A stretch of 53,323 bases of DNA from Pelagibacteraceae bacterium AG-365-D07 (GCA_003280005.1 QCGH01000007.1:1-53323); one strand, 5' to 3'. Shown: positions 40,954-49,998, counted from the stretch's first letter. Numbers and translations: made by a program. Notes: generated from the letters alone by a model not told the origin.

Positions 40954-42261
40954 ATGAACGTTTATATCAAAATTGAAATTAAAGACAGGGAGTTTGTACC
41001 TAGGACTTTAATAGCGGCTTATTTAGCTAAAAAAGGTCATGATGTTTATGTCGGAGATAGTGAATTGTTTGAGAAATACTTAAAAAATAAAATTTTAAAT
41101 CCTGGAATTATTTTAGAAAAAAGCTTATCTCCCGTTAAATCAAAAATAAAATATCTAAAAATACTTAAAAAAAATAATTTTAAAATTGCTAATCTGGATG
41201 AGGAAGGTGGTTTAAATGATCCAGATTATAAATATTGGTCTAGTGAAAGATATTCTAATGAAACTCTTAAAATTGCTGATATATCTTTTTGCTGGGGCAA
41301 ATACGACTATGAAAATAATAAGAAATTATTTCCAAAATTTAAAAAAAAATTTCATATAAGTGGAAATCCTAGATTTGACTTTCACAATAAAAAAAATAGT
41401 AAAAATAAAAAAATAAAAAAAAAAATTATCATTATTCCTTCTACATTTACATTAACTGCTCAAAAAAGATTAGTTGATGAATTTAATATTTACGCAAAAT
41501 TAAGAAAACCAAATTTAGATATTCAGAGAGAATGGTTTGCTGATGCTAGACAAAGGTCAATTGAAACATTTGACTTATTAGATTTAATTTATGAAATCAA
41601 AGAAAAATTTAATAAGTTATTAATTGAAATTTGGGTGCACCCTAAAGAAAATATTGACATGTGGAGAAAATTAATCCCTGAAGATAATTTTTTAAAATAT
41701 ACCAAAATTAAAGATTTTAATTCAACCTCTGCTGATAAATCATTATTTGTTTTTACAGGATCAACATTAGGAATGGACGTGGTGTTAAATAATAGATTAT
41801 TAGTTTATTATAACCCTACTAAAGTTTTTAAAGGCTCTACTATACCAATAAAGATGTCTAAAAAAGTAAAAAGCACCAAGTCAATGTTAAAAATTATTAG
41901 AAGTTTCTTTAATGGTAAAAAAATTAAACAAACATTTGATATGCAAAACTATATTCACAATTCTAAAATTAATATTAATGCATCTTCAATTATTGCAGAT
42001 AAAATTGATGAACTAAAATCTAAAGAAATTTCTGTAAAAAATACATTTTTAAATAATAATCTAAATCATCTGTATGCAAAAAATTACATCAGGCTTATTA
42101 GGCAAAAATTAAATTACAAGATCTATAACGCTAAATTTCCCCCTTTTTCTAAATCTGAAATTAATAATGTTCATAAAAAAATAATAGATTTTAATAAAGA
42201 TTTTAAAAAAATTAAAATTCAACTTATCGGGCCAAAATTAATAAGATTAAATAAAAATTGA
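40954..42261 (+). CDS. Surface carbohydrate biosynthesis protein (GT-B-like)
   Basis: A 435-residue protein opening MNVYIKIEIKDREFVPRTL and then AYLAKKGHDVYVGD, with IANLDEEGG (about 78-86), WGKYDYENNK, and HISGNPRFDFHN (about 140-151), then a late donor-site-like FTGSTLGMDVVLNNRLLVYY (about 269-288). These match the group annotated 'surface carbohydrate biosynthesis protein', distantly related to CDP-glycerol glycerophosphotransferases. A glycosyl- or phosphotransferase role in surface-glycan assembly is inferred. Start lies 99 bases from the divergent dehydrogenase gene. Confidence 0.8.
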   Translation: MNVYIKIEIKDREFVPRTLIAAYLAKKGHDVYVGDSELFEKYLKNKILNPGIILEKSLSPVKSKIKYLKILKKNNFKIANLDEEGGLNDPDYKYWSSERYSNETLKIADISFCWGKYDYENNKKLFPKFKKKFHISGNPRFDFHNKKNSKNKKIKKKIIIIPSTFTLTAQKRLVDEFNIYAKLRKPNLDIQREWFADARQRSIETFDLLDLIYEIKEKFNKLLIEIWVHPKENIDMWRKLIPEDNFLKYTKIKDFNSTSADKSLFVFTGSTLGMDVVLNNRLLVYYNPTKVFKGSTIPIKMSKKVKSTKSMLKIIRSFFNGKKIKQTFDMQNYIHNSKININASSIIADKIDELKSKEISVKNTFLNNNLNHLYAKNYIRLIRQKLNYKIYNAKFPPFSKSEINNVHKKIIDFNKDFKKIKIQLIGPKLIRLNKN

Positions 42262-42328
42262 TAATTTTAATGATAAATACTTTTAAATTATTTATTTTAA
42301 ATTAATAATATTTGATTATATTGAAAAT

Positions 42329-43207
42329 ATGAAATTGTATAAAATTATTAATAATATTTCAAAATTTTTTTCTTTAAGATTTTTCCATGCAGGTTTGCCT
42401 GTGTCTTATTATATTTTTAATAAAATTTTTAACAAAAAAATAATTAATAAAAAAATTGAAAACAAAAACCTACAAGAGTTTAATAAAAATGGATTTGTAA
42501 AACTAAATATTAATTTTAAACCAGAGGTTGATTTTATTAAAAAAAATATTGAATTTGTTAATCCAGATGGAAAAAGGCAGTCATATAAAATCAATGAAAA
42601 TATCAGAGAACAATTTAAAGGAATGCTTTTAAATAAATTAAAACCTCTGATTGGTGATTTACAAGATTATTACAATTCAAATATAGTTGTATCCAATGTT
42701 CTTGCATGGAGAACGAATTACGCAGAAGAATTTGAAGCAAAGAATAATATGTTATATGCCAATCATTATCATAATGACGGATATCTCGTAACATATTTCA
42801 AATTATTTATAAATTTAATGGATGTAGATGAAAACGATGGTCCATTGCATATAGTTTATAAAAATAAAACAAAAGAATTTTTCAAACATGCAAATTATAG
42901 AGATCAAAGAAATTATAATGATATTGAAAATAACAATCTAATTTATAAAAATACAGGCAAGGAAGGAGAATCTTTTCTTTTCAGTTCTCCTGAATGTATG
43001 CATAAGGCAGGTGTTCCAAAAAAACATAGAGATATAATGGAGGTTGTTTTTATTGCAAATACAGATGCCAATCTAAAAAGTGAGGATATAAATATTTTTG
43101 AGAAAAATGAAAATTTTGTTATTTCAACAACAAAACCTTATACATTAATTAAGGTTTTCAAAACGCTATTAAATCACTTTAATTATAAAAAAAATTTATC
43201 AACATAA
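42329..43207 (+). CDS. Phytanoyl-CoA-dioxygenase-like Fe(II)/2-oxoglutarate enzyme
   Basis: A 292-residue protein. After a hydrophobic N-terminus and a basic stretch, NHYHNDGYLVTYFKLFINLM (about 147-166) supplies the His-x-Asp metal pair, and CMHKAGVPKKHRDIMEVVF (about 229-247) gives the distal His and the 2-oxoglutarate-binding Arg. That is the PhyH-type signature. Dioxygenases of this group hydroxylate lipids, sugars or small molecules. Following a surface-carbohydrate gene by 67 bases, it may modify a glycan building block; substrate unknown. Confidence 0.68.
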   Translation: MKLYKIINNISKFFSLRFFHAGLPVSYYIFNKIFNKKIINKKIENKNLQEFNKNGFVKLNINFKPEVDFIKKNIEFVNPDGKRQSYKINENIREQFKGMLLNKLKPLIGDLQDYYNSNIVVSNVLAWRTNYAEEFEAKNNMLYANHYHNDGYLVTYFKLFINLMDVDENDGPLHIVYKNKTKEFFKHANYRDQRNYNDIENNNLIYKNTGKEGESFLFSSPECMHKAGVPKKHRDIMEVVFIANTDANLKSEDINIFEKNENFVISTTKPYTLIKVFKTLLNHFNYKKNLST

Positions 43208-43214
43208 TTATTAT

Positions 43215-43673
43215 TTAACTCATATCACAAGTAAAGAATGAAATTTCTTTTCCTTGGTTTGGAGTATCAATATTGGTTGTGATTTCATGCAACATCTCTC
43301 CAGTTGATTTATTTATAAAAACAGATTCAGAATACATTTCATCTTTTGATAGAACACGAAGTAATATTGTATTATCTTTTAATATTTGGGTATCATAAAT
43401 TACGCCATTTGGAGCGTTAGTAAAAAAATCAGATAAACCAATTATCTTTAATTCTTGTGATTTAATTGCTTTAATATTTATTTTTGTATCTTTGTTATCT
43501 TTTATCTGGTCAGCTGAAAATTCTTTATAATCATAAATCTCATTTTTAAGAATTTGTTTATCAAGTTTGCAATTTGAACTTTTATTAAAATCAATCGTTA
43601 TATTTAAAAAAGCTGCACGCACATTTTGTGTTAAAAATAATATGACTAAAATTATAGAAATTAAATTTTTCAT
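43215..43673 (-). CDS. Exported protein of unknown function
   Basis: A 152-residue protein with a clear signal peptide (about 1-20, LISIILVILFLTQNVRA, cleavage near AAF). The mature part is mostly polar beta-type sequence with two cysteines, one in SSNCKLDK and one near the C-terminus (FFTCDMS), possibly a disulfide. GVIYDTQILKDNTILLRVL resembles a strand-rich domain. I do not recognise a family. It is convergent, seven bases from the dioxygenase gene stop. Confidence 0.72.
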   Translation of the reverse strand: MKNLISIILVILFLTQNVRAAFLNITIDFNKSSNCKLDKQILKNEIYDYKEFSADQIKDNKDTKINIKAIKSQELKIIGLSDFFTNAPNGVIYDTQILKDNTILLRVLSKDEMYSESVFINKSTGEMLHEITTNIDTPNQGKEISFFTCDMS

Positions 43674-43743
43674 ATATAAATAGTATTTAATAAATATATT
43701 TTTAAATCAATGTGTTAATATGTATAACTACTATTTATAAAAT

Positions 43744-44139
43744 ATGAAAAATGAATATAAAGCAATGGTTCTATCGTGTATTGATCCTAGATTTCAGCCC
43801 AAGATCTATAATTATCTTAAAAAGAAAAACCTAATTGGTAAATATAGTTTATTTTCAATTGCTGGTTCAGCTATTGGAGTTACATCAAGCAAGTTTAGAA
43901 AGTAGCATTTAACTTTTTGGCAAAACTTGGAAACTTCAATTAAGCTGCATAAAATTAGAAAATTAATTGTACTTAATCACGAGGACTGTGGTGCTGCAAA
44001 ATTGATAAAAAGAAAAAAATTCTTAAATTTTAATATAGAAAAAAAAGTTCATGAAAAATCTTTTAAGTTAATTAGACAAAAACTGAAAAAAAAATTTCCT
44101 AAATTAAAAATTGAAACTAAATTATTACTTTTAAAATAA
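43744..44139 (+). pseudogene. Beta-carbonic-anhydrase-like gene broken by one in-frame TAG
   Basis: In one frame the sequence encodes 131 positions of a beta-carbonic-anhydrase-like protein: AMVLSCIDPRF with Cys12, Asp14 and Arg16 and, after an in-frame TAG at 43903-43905 (codon 54), LNHEDCGAAK with His79 and Cys82, the remaining zinc ligands. Before the stop reads ITS-like SIAGSAIGVTSSKFRK; after it, HLTFWQNLETSIKLHKIRK continues without any frame change. One base change in the TAG (for example to TGG) would restore a full frame. It could be a pseudogene, a read-through stop or a sequencing error. The protein is shorter than typical beta-CAs (about 200), so it may be a compact branch. Confidence 0.75.
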
Positions 44140-44144
44140 AAAAA

Positions 44145-45113
44145 TTATTTTAAATTTTTATCTAAACAACTTGCAACATCCATGTGTGCTATTTCATTGG
44201 GGTGCCCTTCACCTTTTATAATTTGATTTATAGGAAATGGACAATGAATAAAATTAATATTTTTCTTAATAAAGAATTCATTATATTTATCTAAATTTTC
44301 CTTACTAATATCTAGTAATAAAACTGTAAATTTTGAATTTATCTCTCTTGAGTTATCATTCATTTTTTGAATAATTAACTTTGATATCTCAAATTTTTTT
44401 TTTTCTCTAGAAGAAGATTTTAGTTTCATTATTCTTTTTTCGATTTTTGCTATTAAAACTATTTTTTCACTAAAAGGTAATTTAAAATAACTAATTGGTT
44501 TATTTCTTTTTAATTGTCCATTTTTATCTATTGAAGCAAATGGAACAGATATATGACCTCTGTTTGAGTACTTGTTTAATAAATATAACCATGATCCTGC
44601 TGCAACATTTCTTAACTCATGATGACTAATAAAGCCGTAAATAAAATGATTAATATTTTCAAATTTTCTAATAATTTTTTCTTGTAAAAGCATTGATTGG
44701 TAGGCTCCGTAACCACCAACTCCAAAATTCAAAATATCAATATTTGGATTTAATTTATTATAAAAACTTACAAAATTTTCGTTATCGTCAACTGCCCAAC
44801 CTTGTGTCAATGAACCACCGATAAAAATTAATCGACTATCATTATTTTCTAACTCAGATATTTTTCTACTTCCATTTTCATTTATAGTAAAATTCGTAAT
44901 TTTTCCCTCTTTTGACCATGGTTTAAAACTGTAGGAGCCAGGTTTATGTAGCCATCCTAATTGTTGATCACTTTTATAAATAATGGGATCATCTTTTCTT
45001 GCTAGATTTTCTTTTCTTGGTTGTTCACCCAAGAATCTTAAAAAGATTTCTAAAAGACTAATTATTAATAAAAAAGAAATAAAAAAAAGTGAGAAATTTT
45101 TAAAGAAATTCAT
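44145..45113 (-). CDS. SGNH/GDSL hydrolase-like membrane-anchored protein
   Basis: A 322-residue protein with an N-terminal anchor (about 7-27, SLFFISFLLIISLLEIFL). LIFIGGSLTQGWAVDD (about 95-110) is the nucleophile-serine block, GVGGYGAYQS (about 132-141) is the glycine/oxyanion block, and GEGHPNEIAH is the last block, where the usual Asp two before the His is Glu. Such proteins deacylate or acylate carbohydrates in the envelope. It is the last gene of the carbamoyltransferase/SxtJ cassette, and the second SGNH gene lies five bases upstream. Confidence 0.8.
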   Translation of the reverse strand: MNFFKNFSLFFISFLLIISLLEIFLRFLGEQPRKENLARKDDPIIYKSDQQLGWLHKPGSYSFKPWSKEGKITNFTINENGSRKISELENNDSRLIFIGGSLTQGWAVDDNENFVSFYNKLNPNIDILNFGVGGYGAYQSMLLQEKIIRKFENINHFIYGFISHHELRNVAAGSWLYLLNKYSNRGHISVPFASIDKNGQLKRNKPISYFKLPFSEKIVLIAKIEKRIMKLKSSSREKKKFEISKLIIQKMNDNSREINSKFTVLLLDISKENLDKYNEFFIKKNINFIHCPFPINQIIKGEGHPNEIAHMDVASCLDKNLK

Positions 45114-45118
45114 ATTTC

Positions 45119-46219
45119 TTATAAATTTAACTTTGTCTTCAATAACTTGGCTATTTCCATGTTAAACTCTGACGAATAATGAACGCCATCAATATACATT
45201 GGTTCATCAATACTAAATTTTGATAAATCTAAAATAAAATCCAACTTTCTCTCTAAATATTTTTCGTAACCAATTTTAACATTTTTTATATTTAAGTCTT
45301 TTTCCATGTTCCGCTGAAATTTTTTTGGAACATTAGAAGATTTATAGCTATCTAAATATATTGGTACGGGCTGCAAAACATGCAAATATTTTACTTTATA
45401 ACTACTTGCTATCGATTTAGTAAGTTTTTGATTATTAATATAAATGTTAATAATCTGATCAAAGTTTTTAATCTTTTTTTGCTCATTTTTAATTGAATTA
45501 TTTTGAGAATATTCACTAAATAATCTAACTATATTCAATCTTAATATTCTTTCTTTAAAGTATTCTAGCAAATCATCTTTTGAACTTTTATTTATTTTGT
45601 ATTTTATAAACGATGAAATTTGACTCTCATTATTTTCAAAATTATTTACAAATTCATTTAATCCATTTAAAAAAATTACCGCTTTAGGGGGAGGCAACTT
45701 TGTAATTAAATTATTAAAAAGAATTCTTTCTTGAGTACTGTTGTAAAATCCAGTACCAAAGTTTATTACATTAAATTTTTTATTCAATAAATTTTCCAAA
45801 TGTGAAGAAATCGTTTCACTATTTTTGACACCGTAACCAAAAACTGTTGAACCACCGAAAATCCATATTTCAGTTTGACCACCAGTTGGTATTTTACATA
45901 GCAAAACATTGTCATCATTACATCTGTTGCCAAATTCACTAACAGCGGTAAATTTATTTATTCTTGGGTTCTCTTTAAATTCAATAAATGGTTCATATTG
46001 TAAAGGAGATAATTGTTCTGCTAGTACAATCTTATAATCTTCAGCTCTTTCTTTTCCATATACTTTTTCAATAAATTCTGGCTGTGTCCTTCTTTCAAGT
46101 TTACTCTCATTTAAAAAAAGTTTCGCAGATTTATTTATTATAAATAAAACTATAAAAATTATAATAATTATGAATAGACCTTTTTTTTTCTTGAAGAAAT
46201 TGTTTATAGAAATTCTCAT
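45119..46219 (-). CDS. SGNH/GDSL hydrolase-like membrane-anchored protein
   Basis: A 366-residue protein with a signal-anchor helix (about 14-31). IWIFGGSTVFGYGVKNSE (about 118-135) carries the nucleophile serine, NFGTGFYNSTQERILF the oxyanion glycine region, and MYIDGVHYSSEFN (about 343-355) the catalytic DxxH. So, unlike its neighbour, the whole triad appears present. It overlaps the 66-residue gene upstream by four bases. Envelope carbohydrate acyl-ester chemistry is inferred. Confidence 0.8.
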   Translation of the reverse strand: MRISINNFFKKKKGLFIIIIIFIVLFIINKSAKLFLNESKLERRTQPEFIEKVYGKERAEDYKIVLAEQLSPLQYEPFIEFKENPRINKFTAVSEFGNRCNDDNVLLCKIPTGGQTEIWIFGGSTVFGYGVKNSETISSHLENLLNKKFNVINFGTGFYNSTQERILFNNLITKLPPPKAVIFLNGLNEFVNNFENNESQISSFIKYKINKSSKDDLLEYFKERILRLNIVRLFSEYSQNNSIKNEQKKIKNFDQIINIYINNQKLTKSIASSYKVKYLHVLQPVPIYLDSYKSSNVPKKFQRNMEKDLNIKNVKIGYEKYLERKLDFILDLSKFSIDEPMYIDGVHYSSEFNMEIAKLLKTKLNL

Positions 46220-46416
46220 TTTTCTATTTGTTCTTTAACAAAATCTTCACAGATTTTTTTAGCCTCATCTGGTTTAATATCGGGGTTAAGTTTTTTTTGA
46301 CCCATTAAGCATGCCTGAATACTTTTGCTTAAATTAAATGAGCTATACTTATCTTTTGCTAAATATAAAAGAGCAAGAGCTACAACGATAAAAATAATTG
46401 ATTTATATTTTTTCAT
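46216..46416 (-). CDS. 66-residue membrane-anchored miniprotein
   Basis: One hydrophobic helix (about 7-20, SIIFIVVALALLYLAK) followed by a periplasmic segment with two cysteines (ACLMGQKK and KICEDFVK) that could form a disulfide. Overlaps the SGNH gene start by four bases and follows the carbamoyltransferase by 55 bases. No known family; its tight coupling makes it part of the cassette. Confidence 0.72.
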   Translation of the reverse strand: MKKYKSIIFIVVALALLYLAKDKYSSFNLSKSIQACLMGQKKLNPDIKPDEAKKICEDFVKEQIEK

Positions 46417-46471
46417 TAGATGCCTACATTAACTAAAAATCTTATAAAAGAACATAGCTTTAAACATAAAT

Positions 46472-48316
46472 TTAATCTAATTCAAATTTTGAGGTATAAT
46501 CTTTTTTTAAATTAGGATTTTGTTTTTGCTTATCTAAGTAGAAATTTCCTATAACTAACTTATCTAGTTCAGTACCCATAAAACAATTAAATGCATCTTT
46601 TGGAGTATTTACGATTGGTTCTCCTCTTACATTAAATGAGGTATTTACTAGAACTGGGCAACCTGTAATTTCTTTAAATTTTGTTAACAAATTAAAGTAT
46701 CTAGAATTAGTATCTTTTTGTACAGTTTGAATTCTAGCAGAATAGTCCACATGTGTTACCGCAGGTATTTCTGACCTCTTTATATTTAACTTGCTGATAC
46801 CAAATAGTTTTTTTTGCTCGTTACTCATTTTAATTATTTTTTCTTTTTTCACATCTGCAACTATTAACATGTATGGACTTTCGATTTCTAATTCAAACCA
46901 ATTGGAAACATCGCTTGCTAAAATGGATGGCGCAAAAGGTCTAAAGCTCTCTCTGTACTTAACTTTTAAATTAAGATTTTTCTGCATTGTTTCTGATCTT
47001 GGGTCTCCTAGAATAGATCTTCCACCTAAAGCTCTGGGTCCAAATTCCATTCTACCCTGAAACCAACCTATGGCGTCTCCATTTGATAAACTTTTAGCAG
47101 TATGGTCAATTAAGTCTTGATCGTTTAGCTCTTCAAACACAGCTCCACTTTCTGTTAATTCTTTTTTAATTTCAGTATTTGAGAATTCTGGTCCTAAGTA
47201 AGATCCTTTCATATCATCATAAAACTTCATTTTGGCATCTCTTGAATTTTCTAGTTCATGATACCAATACTGTAATGCTGCACCGAGTGAACCGCCTGCA
47301 TCACCCGCAGCTGGTTGTATCCAAATATTTTTAAATATTTTTTCTTTTAAAATCTTACCATTTGCTACACAGTTAAGCGCTACACCACCAGCTAAGCAAA
47401 GGTTTTCTATTTTGTATTCTTCCTTTACACTTCTGCAAATTTTTAAAATTACATCTTCTGTAATTTTTTGAATAGATGCTGCTATGTCCATATGAAATTG
47501 TTCTATTTTTTCTTTTGTTGGGTTTCTTGCCTTTTTTTCAAATAAATTTTCAAATTTATTATTAATCATTTTTAAGCCAGTTGCATACTTAAAGTATTTT
47601 TGATTTAGTCTGAATGAACCATCACTTTTAATATCAATTAAATTTTCTAAAATTTTATCTACGTATTTTGGTTCACCATAAGGTGCCAATCCCATAAGTT
47701 TATATTCACCACTGTTCACCTTGAAACCAGTATAAAAAGTAAATGCTGAATAAAGTAAACCTAGAGAATGTGGAAAGTGAATTTCTTTAACAATTTTTAA
47801 TTTATTAGCTTTTGCAATTGCTACTGTTGTAGTGGCCCATTCACCTACTCCATCTGCAGTCAGTACAATAGCTTCATTAAAAGGTGATGGATAAAATGCG
47901 CTAGAAGCATGACTTAGATGATGCTCTGAAAAGAAAATTTTACTTTCATCAATTTTAAAATTTTCAATTTCTTTTAATGAATTTATTAATTCATTTTTCT
48001 GAAATAGTTTTTCTTTCAACCACTTAGGCATTGCTTTTGAAAATTGAATAAATCCATCTGGCGCAAAAGCAATGTATGTTTCTAGTAGTCTTTCAAATTT
48101 AAGAAATGGTTTTTCGTAAAAGACTATAGCATCTATTTCAGATAATTTATTTTTAGAATAATCAAGAACAAATTTTATTGCCTCAAATGGAAAACTTGAA
48201 TCGTGTTTTTTTCTTGTAAATCTCTCTTCTTGTGCAGCTGCAATTATATCTCCATCTTTTACAATTGCAGCAGCACTATCATGATAAAAAGCTGATATTC
48301 CTAAAATAGTAGTCAC
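46472..48316 (-). CDS. O-carbamoyltransferase (NodU/CmcH/SxtI family)
   Basis: A 614-residue enzyme that uses carbamoyl phosphate and ATP to make a carbamoyl adenylate and carbamoylate a hydroxyl group. The N-terminal Kae1-like domain shows LGISAFYHDSAAAIV (about 5-19), EHHLSHASSAF (about 131-141) and TADGVGEWATTTVAIAKAN; the second half has GGVALNCVANGKI, QPAAGDAGGSLGAAL (about 336-350), FGPRALGGRSILGDPR, and FNVRGEPIVNTP near the C-terminus. Start codon is GTG at 48316, overlapping nothing but adjoining the DUF5989 stop. The substrate, probably a surface sugar, is inferred from neighbours. Confidence 0.93.
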   Translation of the reverse strand: MTTILGISAFYHDSAAAIVKDGDIIAAAQEERFTRKKHDSSFPFEAIKFVLDYSKNKLSEIDAIVFYEKPFLKFERLLETYIAFAPDGFIQFSKAMPKWLKEKLFQKNELINSLKEIENFKIDESKIFFSEHHLSHASSAFYPSPFNEAIVLTADGVGEWATTTVAIAKANKLKIVKEIHFPHSLGLLYSAFTFYTGFKVNSGEYKLMGLAPYGEPKYVDKILENLIDIKSDGSFRLNQKYFKYATGLKMINNKFENLFEKKARNPTKEKIEQFHMDIAASIQKITEDVILKICRSVKEEYKIENLCLAGGVALNCVANGKILKEKIFKNIWIQPAAGDAGGSLGAALQYWYHELENSRDAKMKFYDDMKGSYLGPEFSNTEIKKELTESGAVFEELNDQDLIDHTAKSLSNGDAIGWFQGRMEFGPRALGGRSILGDPRSETMQKNLNLKVKYRESFRPFAPSILASDVSNWFELEIESPYMLIVADVKKEKIIKMSNEQKKLFGISKLNIKRSEIPAVTHVDYSARIQTVQKDTNSRYFNLLTKFKEITGCPVLVNTSFNVRGEPIVNTPKDAFNCFMGTELDKLVIGNFYLDKQKQNPNLKKDYTSKFELD

Positions 48317-48466
48317 TTAAAAAATCGTATAAATAAACGGGGCAACTGCAGTTCCTTGTGTTAGAACTATTAAGCCACCAAATATAACCAGAACTATAAT
48401 TATTGGTAATAACCAATATTTTTTTCTTTCTTTCAAAAATTGCCAAAATTCTTTAATAAAACTCAT
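48317..48466 (-). CDS. DUF5989-family 49-residue membrane protein (SxtK-like)
   Basis: A tiny protein between the SxtJ-like gene and the carbamoyltransferase, on the same strand. It begins MSFIKEFWQFLKERKKYW, has one hydrophobic helix LLPIIIVLVIFGGLIVL, and ends TAVAPFIYTIF. This pattern is typical of DUF5989, found next to SxtJ-type and carbamoyltransferase genes. Its stop directly precedes the GTG start of the transferase, so translational coupling is likely. Below the length cut-off of common gene finders. Confidence 0.8.
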   Translation of the reverse strand: MSFIKEFWQFLKERKKYWLLPIIIVLVIFGGLIVLTQGTAVAPFIYTIF

Positions 48467-48467
48467 T

Positions 48468-48854
48468 TTAAAATTGATTTTTCATTGAACTTATGTGTTT
48501 TTCTTTATTAATCCAATAACTTTTTAAATTTTTATCAAAATTTAAACCAAGAAAATTCTTTTTAATCATTCTCATCAAAAATCCTGTTGGAAAAACTACC
48601 AAAAAAAATATTATACCTAAAACTAATGGAGAAATAACATTTCCTAATAATATTCCAAACTTAATCCATGCTTTGTTTAATGGCGTAAGTAAAATCGAAT
48701 TTAATAATCCTAAAATTAAAAATATAAATGAAATTATTATTGACCAAAGTCTGAACTCCTCGTTATTTAATAGAGGATACAAACCAATGATTACAAAAAC
48801 GACAAAAAAAACTATTCCAAAACTTTTGTTTGAACTTTTTATATTTTTTGACAT
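48468..48854 (-). CDS. SxtJ-family membrane protein
   Basis: A 128-residue protein with three hydrophobic helices (about 13-30, 37-55 and 66-90) and a charged C-terminus (GFLMRMIKKNFLGLNFDKN). The NKAWIKFG...PTGFLMR layout is that of SxtJ, known from saxitoxin clusters and from glycan loci. The gene is one base before the DUF5989 gene. Its job is unknown; a scaffold for carbamoylation at the membrane is only a guess. Confidence 0.78.
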   Translation of the reverse strand: MSKNIKSSNKSFGIVFFVVFVIIGLYPLLNNEEFRLWSIIISFIFLILGLLNSILLTPLNKAWIKFGILLGNVISPLVLGIIFFLVVFPTGFLMRMIKKNFLGLNFDKNLKSYWINKEKHISSMKNQF

Positions 48855-48879
48855 TTTGCTTAATGATATTTAGCCTTAC

Positions 48880-49992
48880 TTATATCACTTTTAGCGGATC
48901 GGCAAAGTTTAACTTAAATGTTTCAGCAACAGCTTTATAGGTAACTTCACCTTTAAAAACATTTAAACCTGCTAAAAAGTTTTTATCTTCTTTTAATGCA
49001 TTTTGATAACCTTTATCTGCTAATTTCATTAGAAATGGAAGTGTTGCTTTATTTAATGCAAATGTTGACGTTCTTGGCACTCCTCCTGGCATATTTGCAA
49101 CACAGTAATGAACTACATCATCGACAATATAAGTTGGATCTCCATGAGTAGTCGGTTTACTTGTTTCTACACAGCCTCCTTGATCAATTGCAACATCAAC
49201 TATTACTGACCCTCTTTTCATTAATTTCAGCATATCTTTGGTTATTAATTTTGGCGCCTCTGCTCCTGGAATTAAAACTCCACCAACCAACAAATCTGCC
49301 TCAGCAACTAACTTGTTTAAATCTATTTTGTCACTTTGTTCAGGAATAATTTTATCTCCAAATATTTGAACTAATTGTTTCAATCTTGTTTCAGATTTAT
49401 CAACAACGTGTACTTTGGCTCTCATACCAGTAGCTATAATCGCAGCATTTTCTCCTACTACTCCACCACCAAGAATTAATACATTTGCAGGTTCACCACC
49501 TGGTGCTCCGCCTAATAAAATTCCTCTTCCTTTTTGATTTTTTTCTAAACAATGTGCACCTGCTTGAACTGACATTCTTCCTGCAACTGCACTCATTGGT
49601 GCCAACAAAGGAAGTCTTCCATTATTATCTGTTACTGTTTCATATGCTATGCAAATTGATTTACTTTTTACTAATCCTTCAGTTAATTCTTTTGCTGCTG
49701 CCAAATGCAAATAAGTAAAAACAATTTGATTTTCTTTAATCATTTTTACTTCGTTAGATAATGGTTCTTTTACCTTAACAATAATTTCTGCATCACTGAA
49801 AATATCCTCAGCTTTTTCTACAATTTTAGCGCCTGCACTAATGTAGTGTTCGTTCTCAAAACCAGCTTCAAAACCCCCATTATTTTCAACTAATACTTCG
49901 TGGCCGTTTGAAGTCAATTGTTTTACACTTTCTGGAGTGAGTCCTATTCTATTCTCTTGAGGTTTAATTTCCTTAGGAAGACCTATTTTCAT
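48880..49992 (-). CDS. ald: Alanine dehydrogenase
   Basis: A 370-residue NAD enzyme that interconverts alanine with pyruvate and ammonium. It starts MKIGLPKEIKPQENRIGLTP, the family signature, contains VKVKEPLSNE (about 72-81), LHLAAAKELTEG with a catalytic His, GGGVVGENAAIIA (about 173-185) for NAD, and VVDVAIDQGGC. It follows the aminotransferase gene by six bases, so the pair would regenerate pyruvate from the alanine that taurine transamination makes. Confidence 0.95.
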   Translation of the reverse strand: MKIGLPKEIKPQENRIGLTPESVKQLTSNGHEVLVENNGGFEAGFENEHYISAGAKIVEKAEDIFSDAEIIVKVKEPLSNEVKMIKENQIVFTYLHLAAAKELTEGLVKSKSICIAYETVTDNNGRLPLLAPMSAVAGRMSVQAGAHCLEKNQKGRGILLGGAPGGEPANVLILGGGVVGENAAIIATGMRAKVHVVDKSETRLKQLVQIFGDKIIPEQSDKIDLNKLVAEADLLVGGVLIPGAEAPKLITKDMLKLMKRGSVIVDVAIDQGGCVETSKPTTHGDPTYIVDDVVHYCVANMPGGVPRTSTFALNKATLPFLMKLADKGYQNALKEDKNFLAGLNVFKGEVTYKAVAETFKLNFADPLKVI

Positions 49993-49998
49993 TAAAAA

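Noticed and set aside
43927-44139. Stand-alone 70-residue gene after the in-frame stop
   Set aside because: It is the C-terminal half of the beta-carbonic-anhydrase-like frame; it lacks the first zinc cysteine and aspartate and has no ribosome-binding site.
49161-49718. Open frames opposite to alanine dehydrogenase and the aminotransferase
   Set aside because: They are antisense shadows with no recognisable domains and leucine/serine-rich composition.
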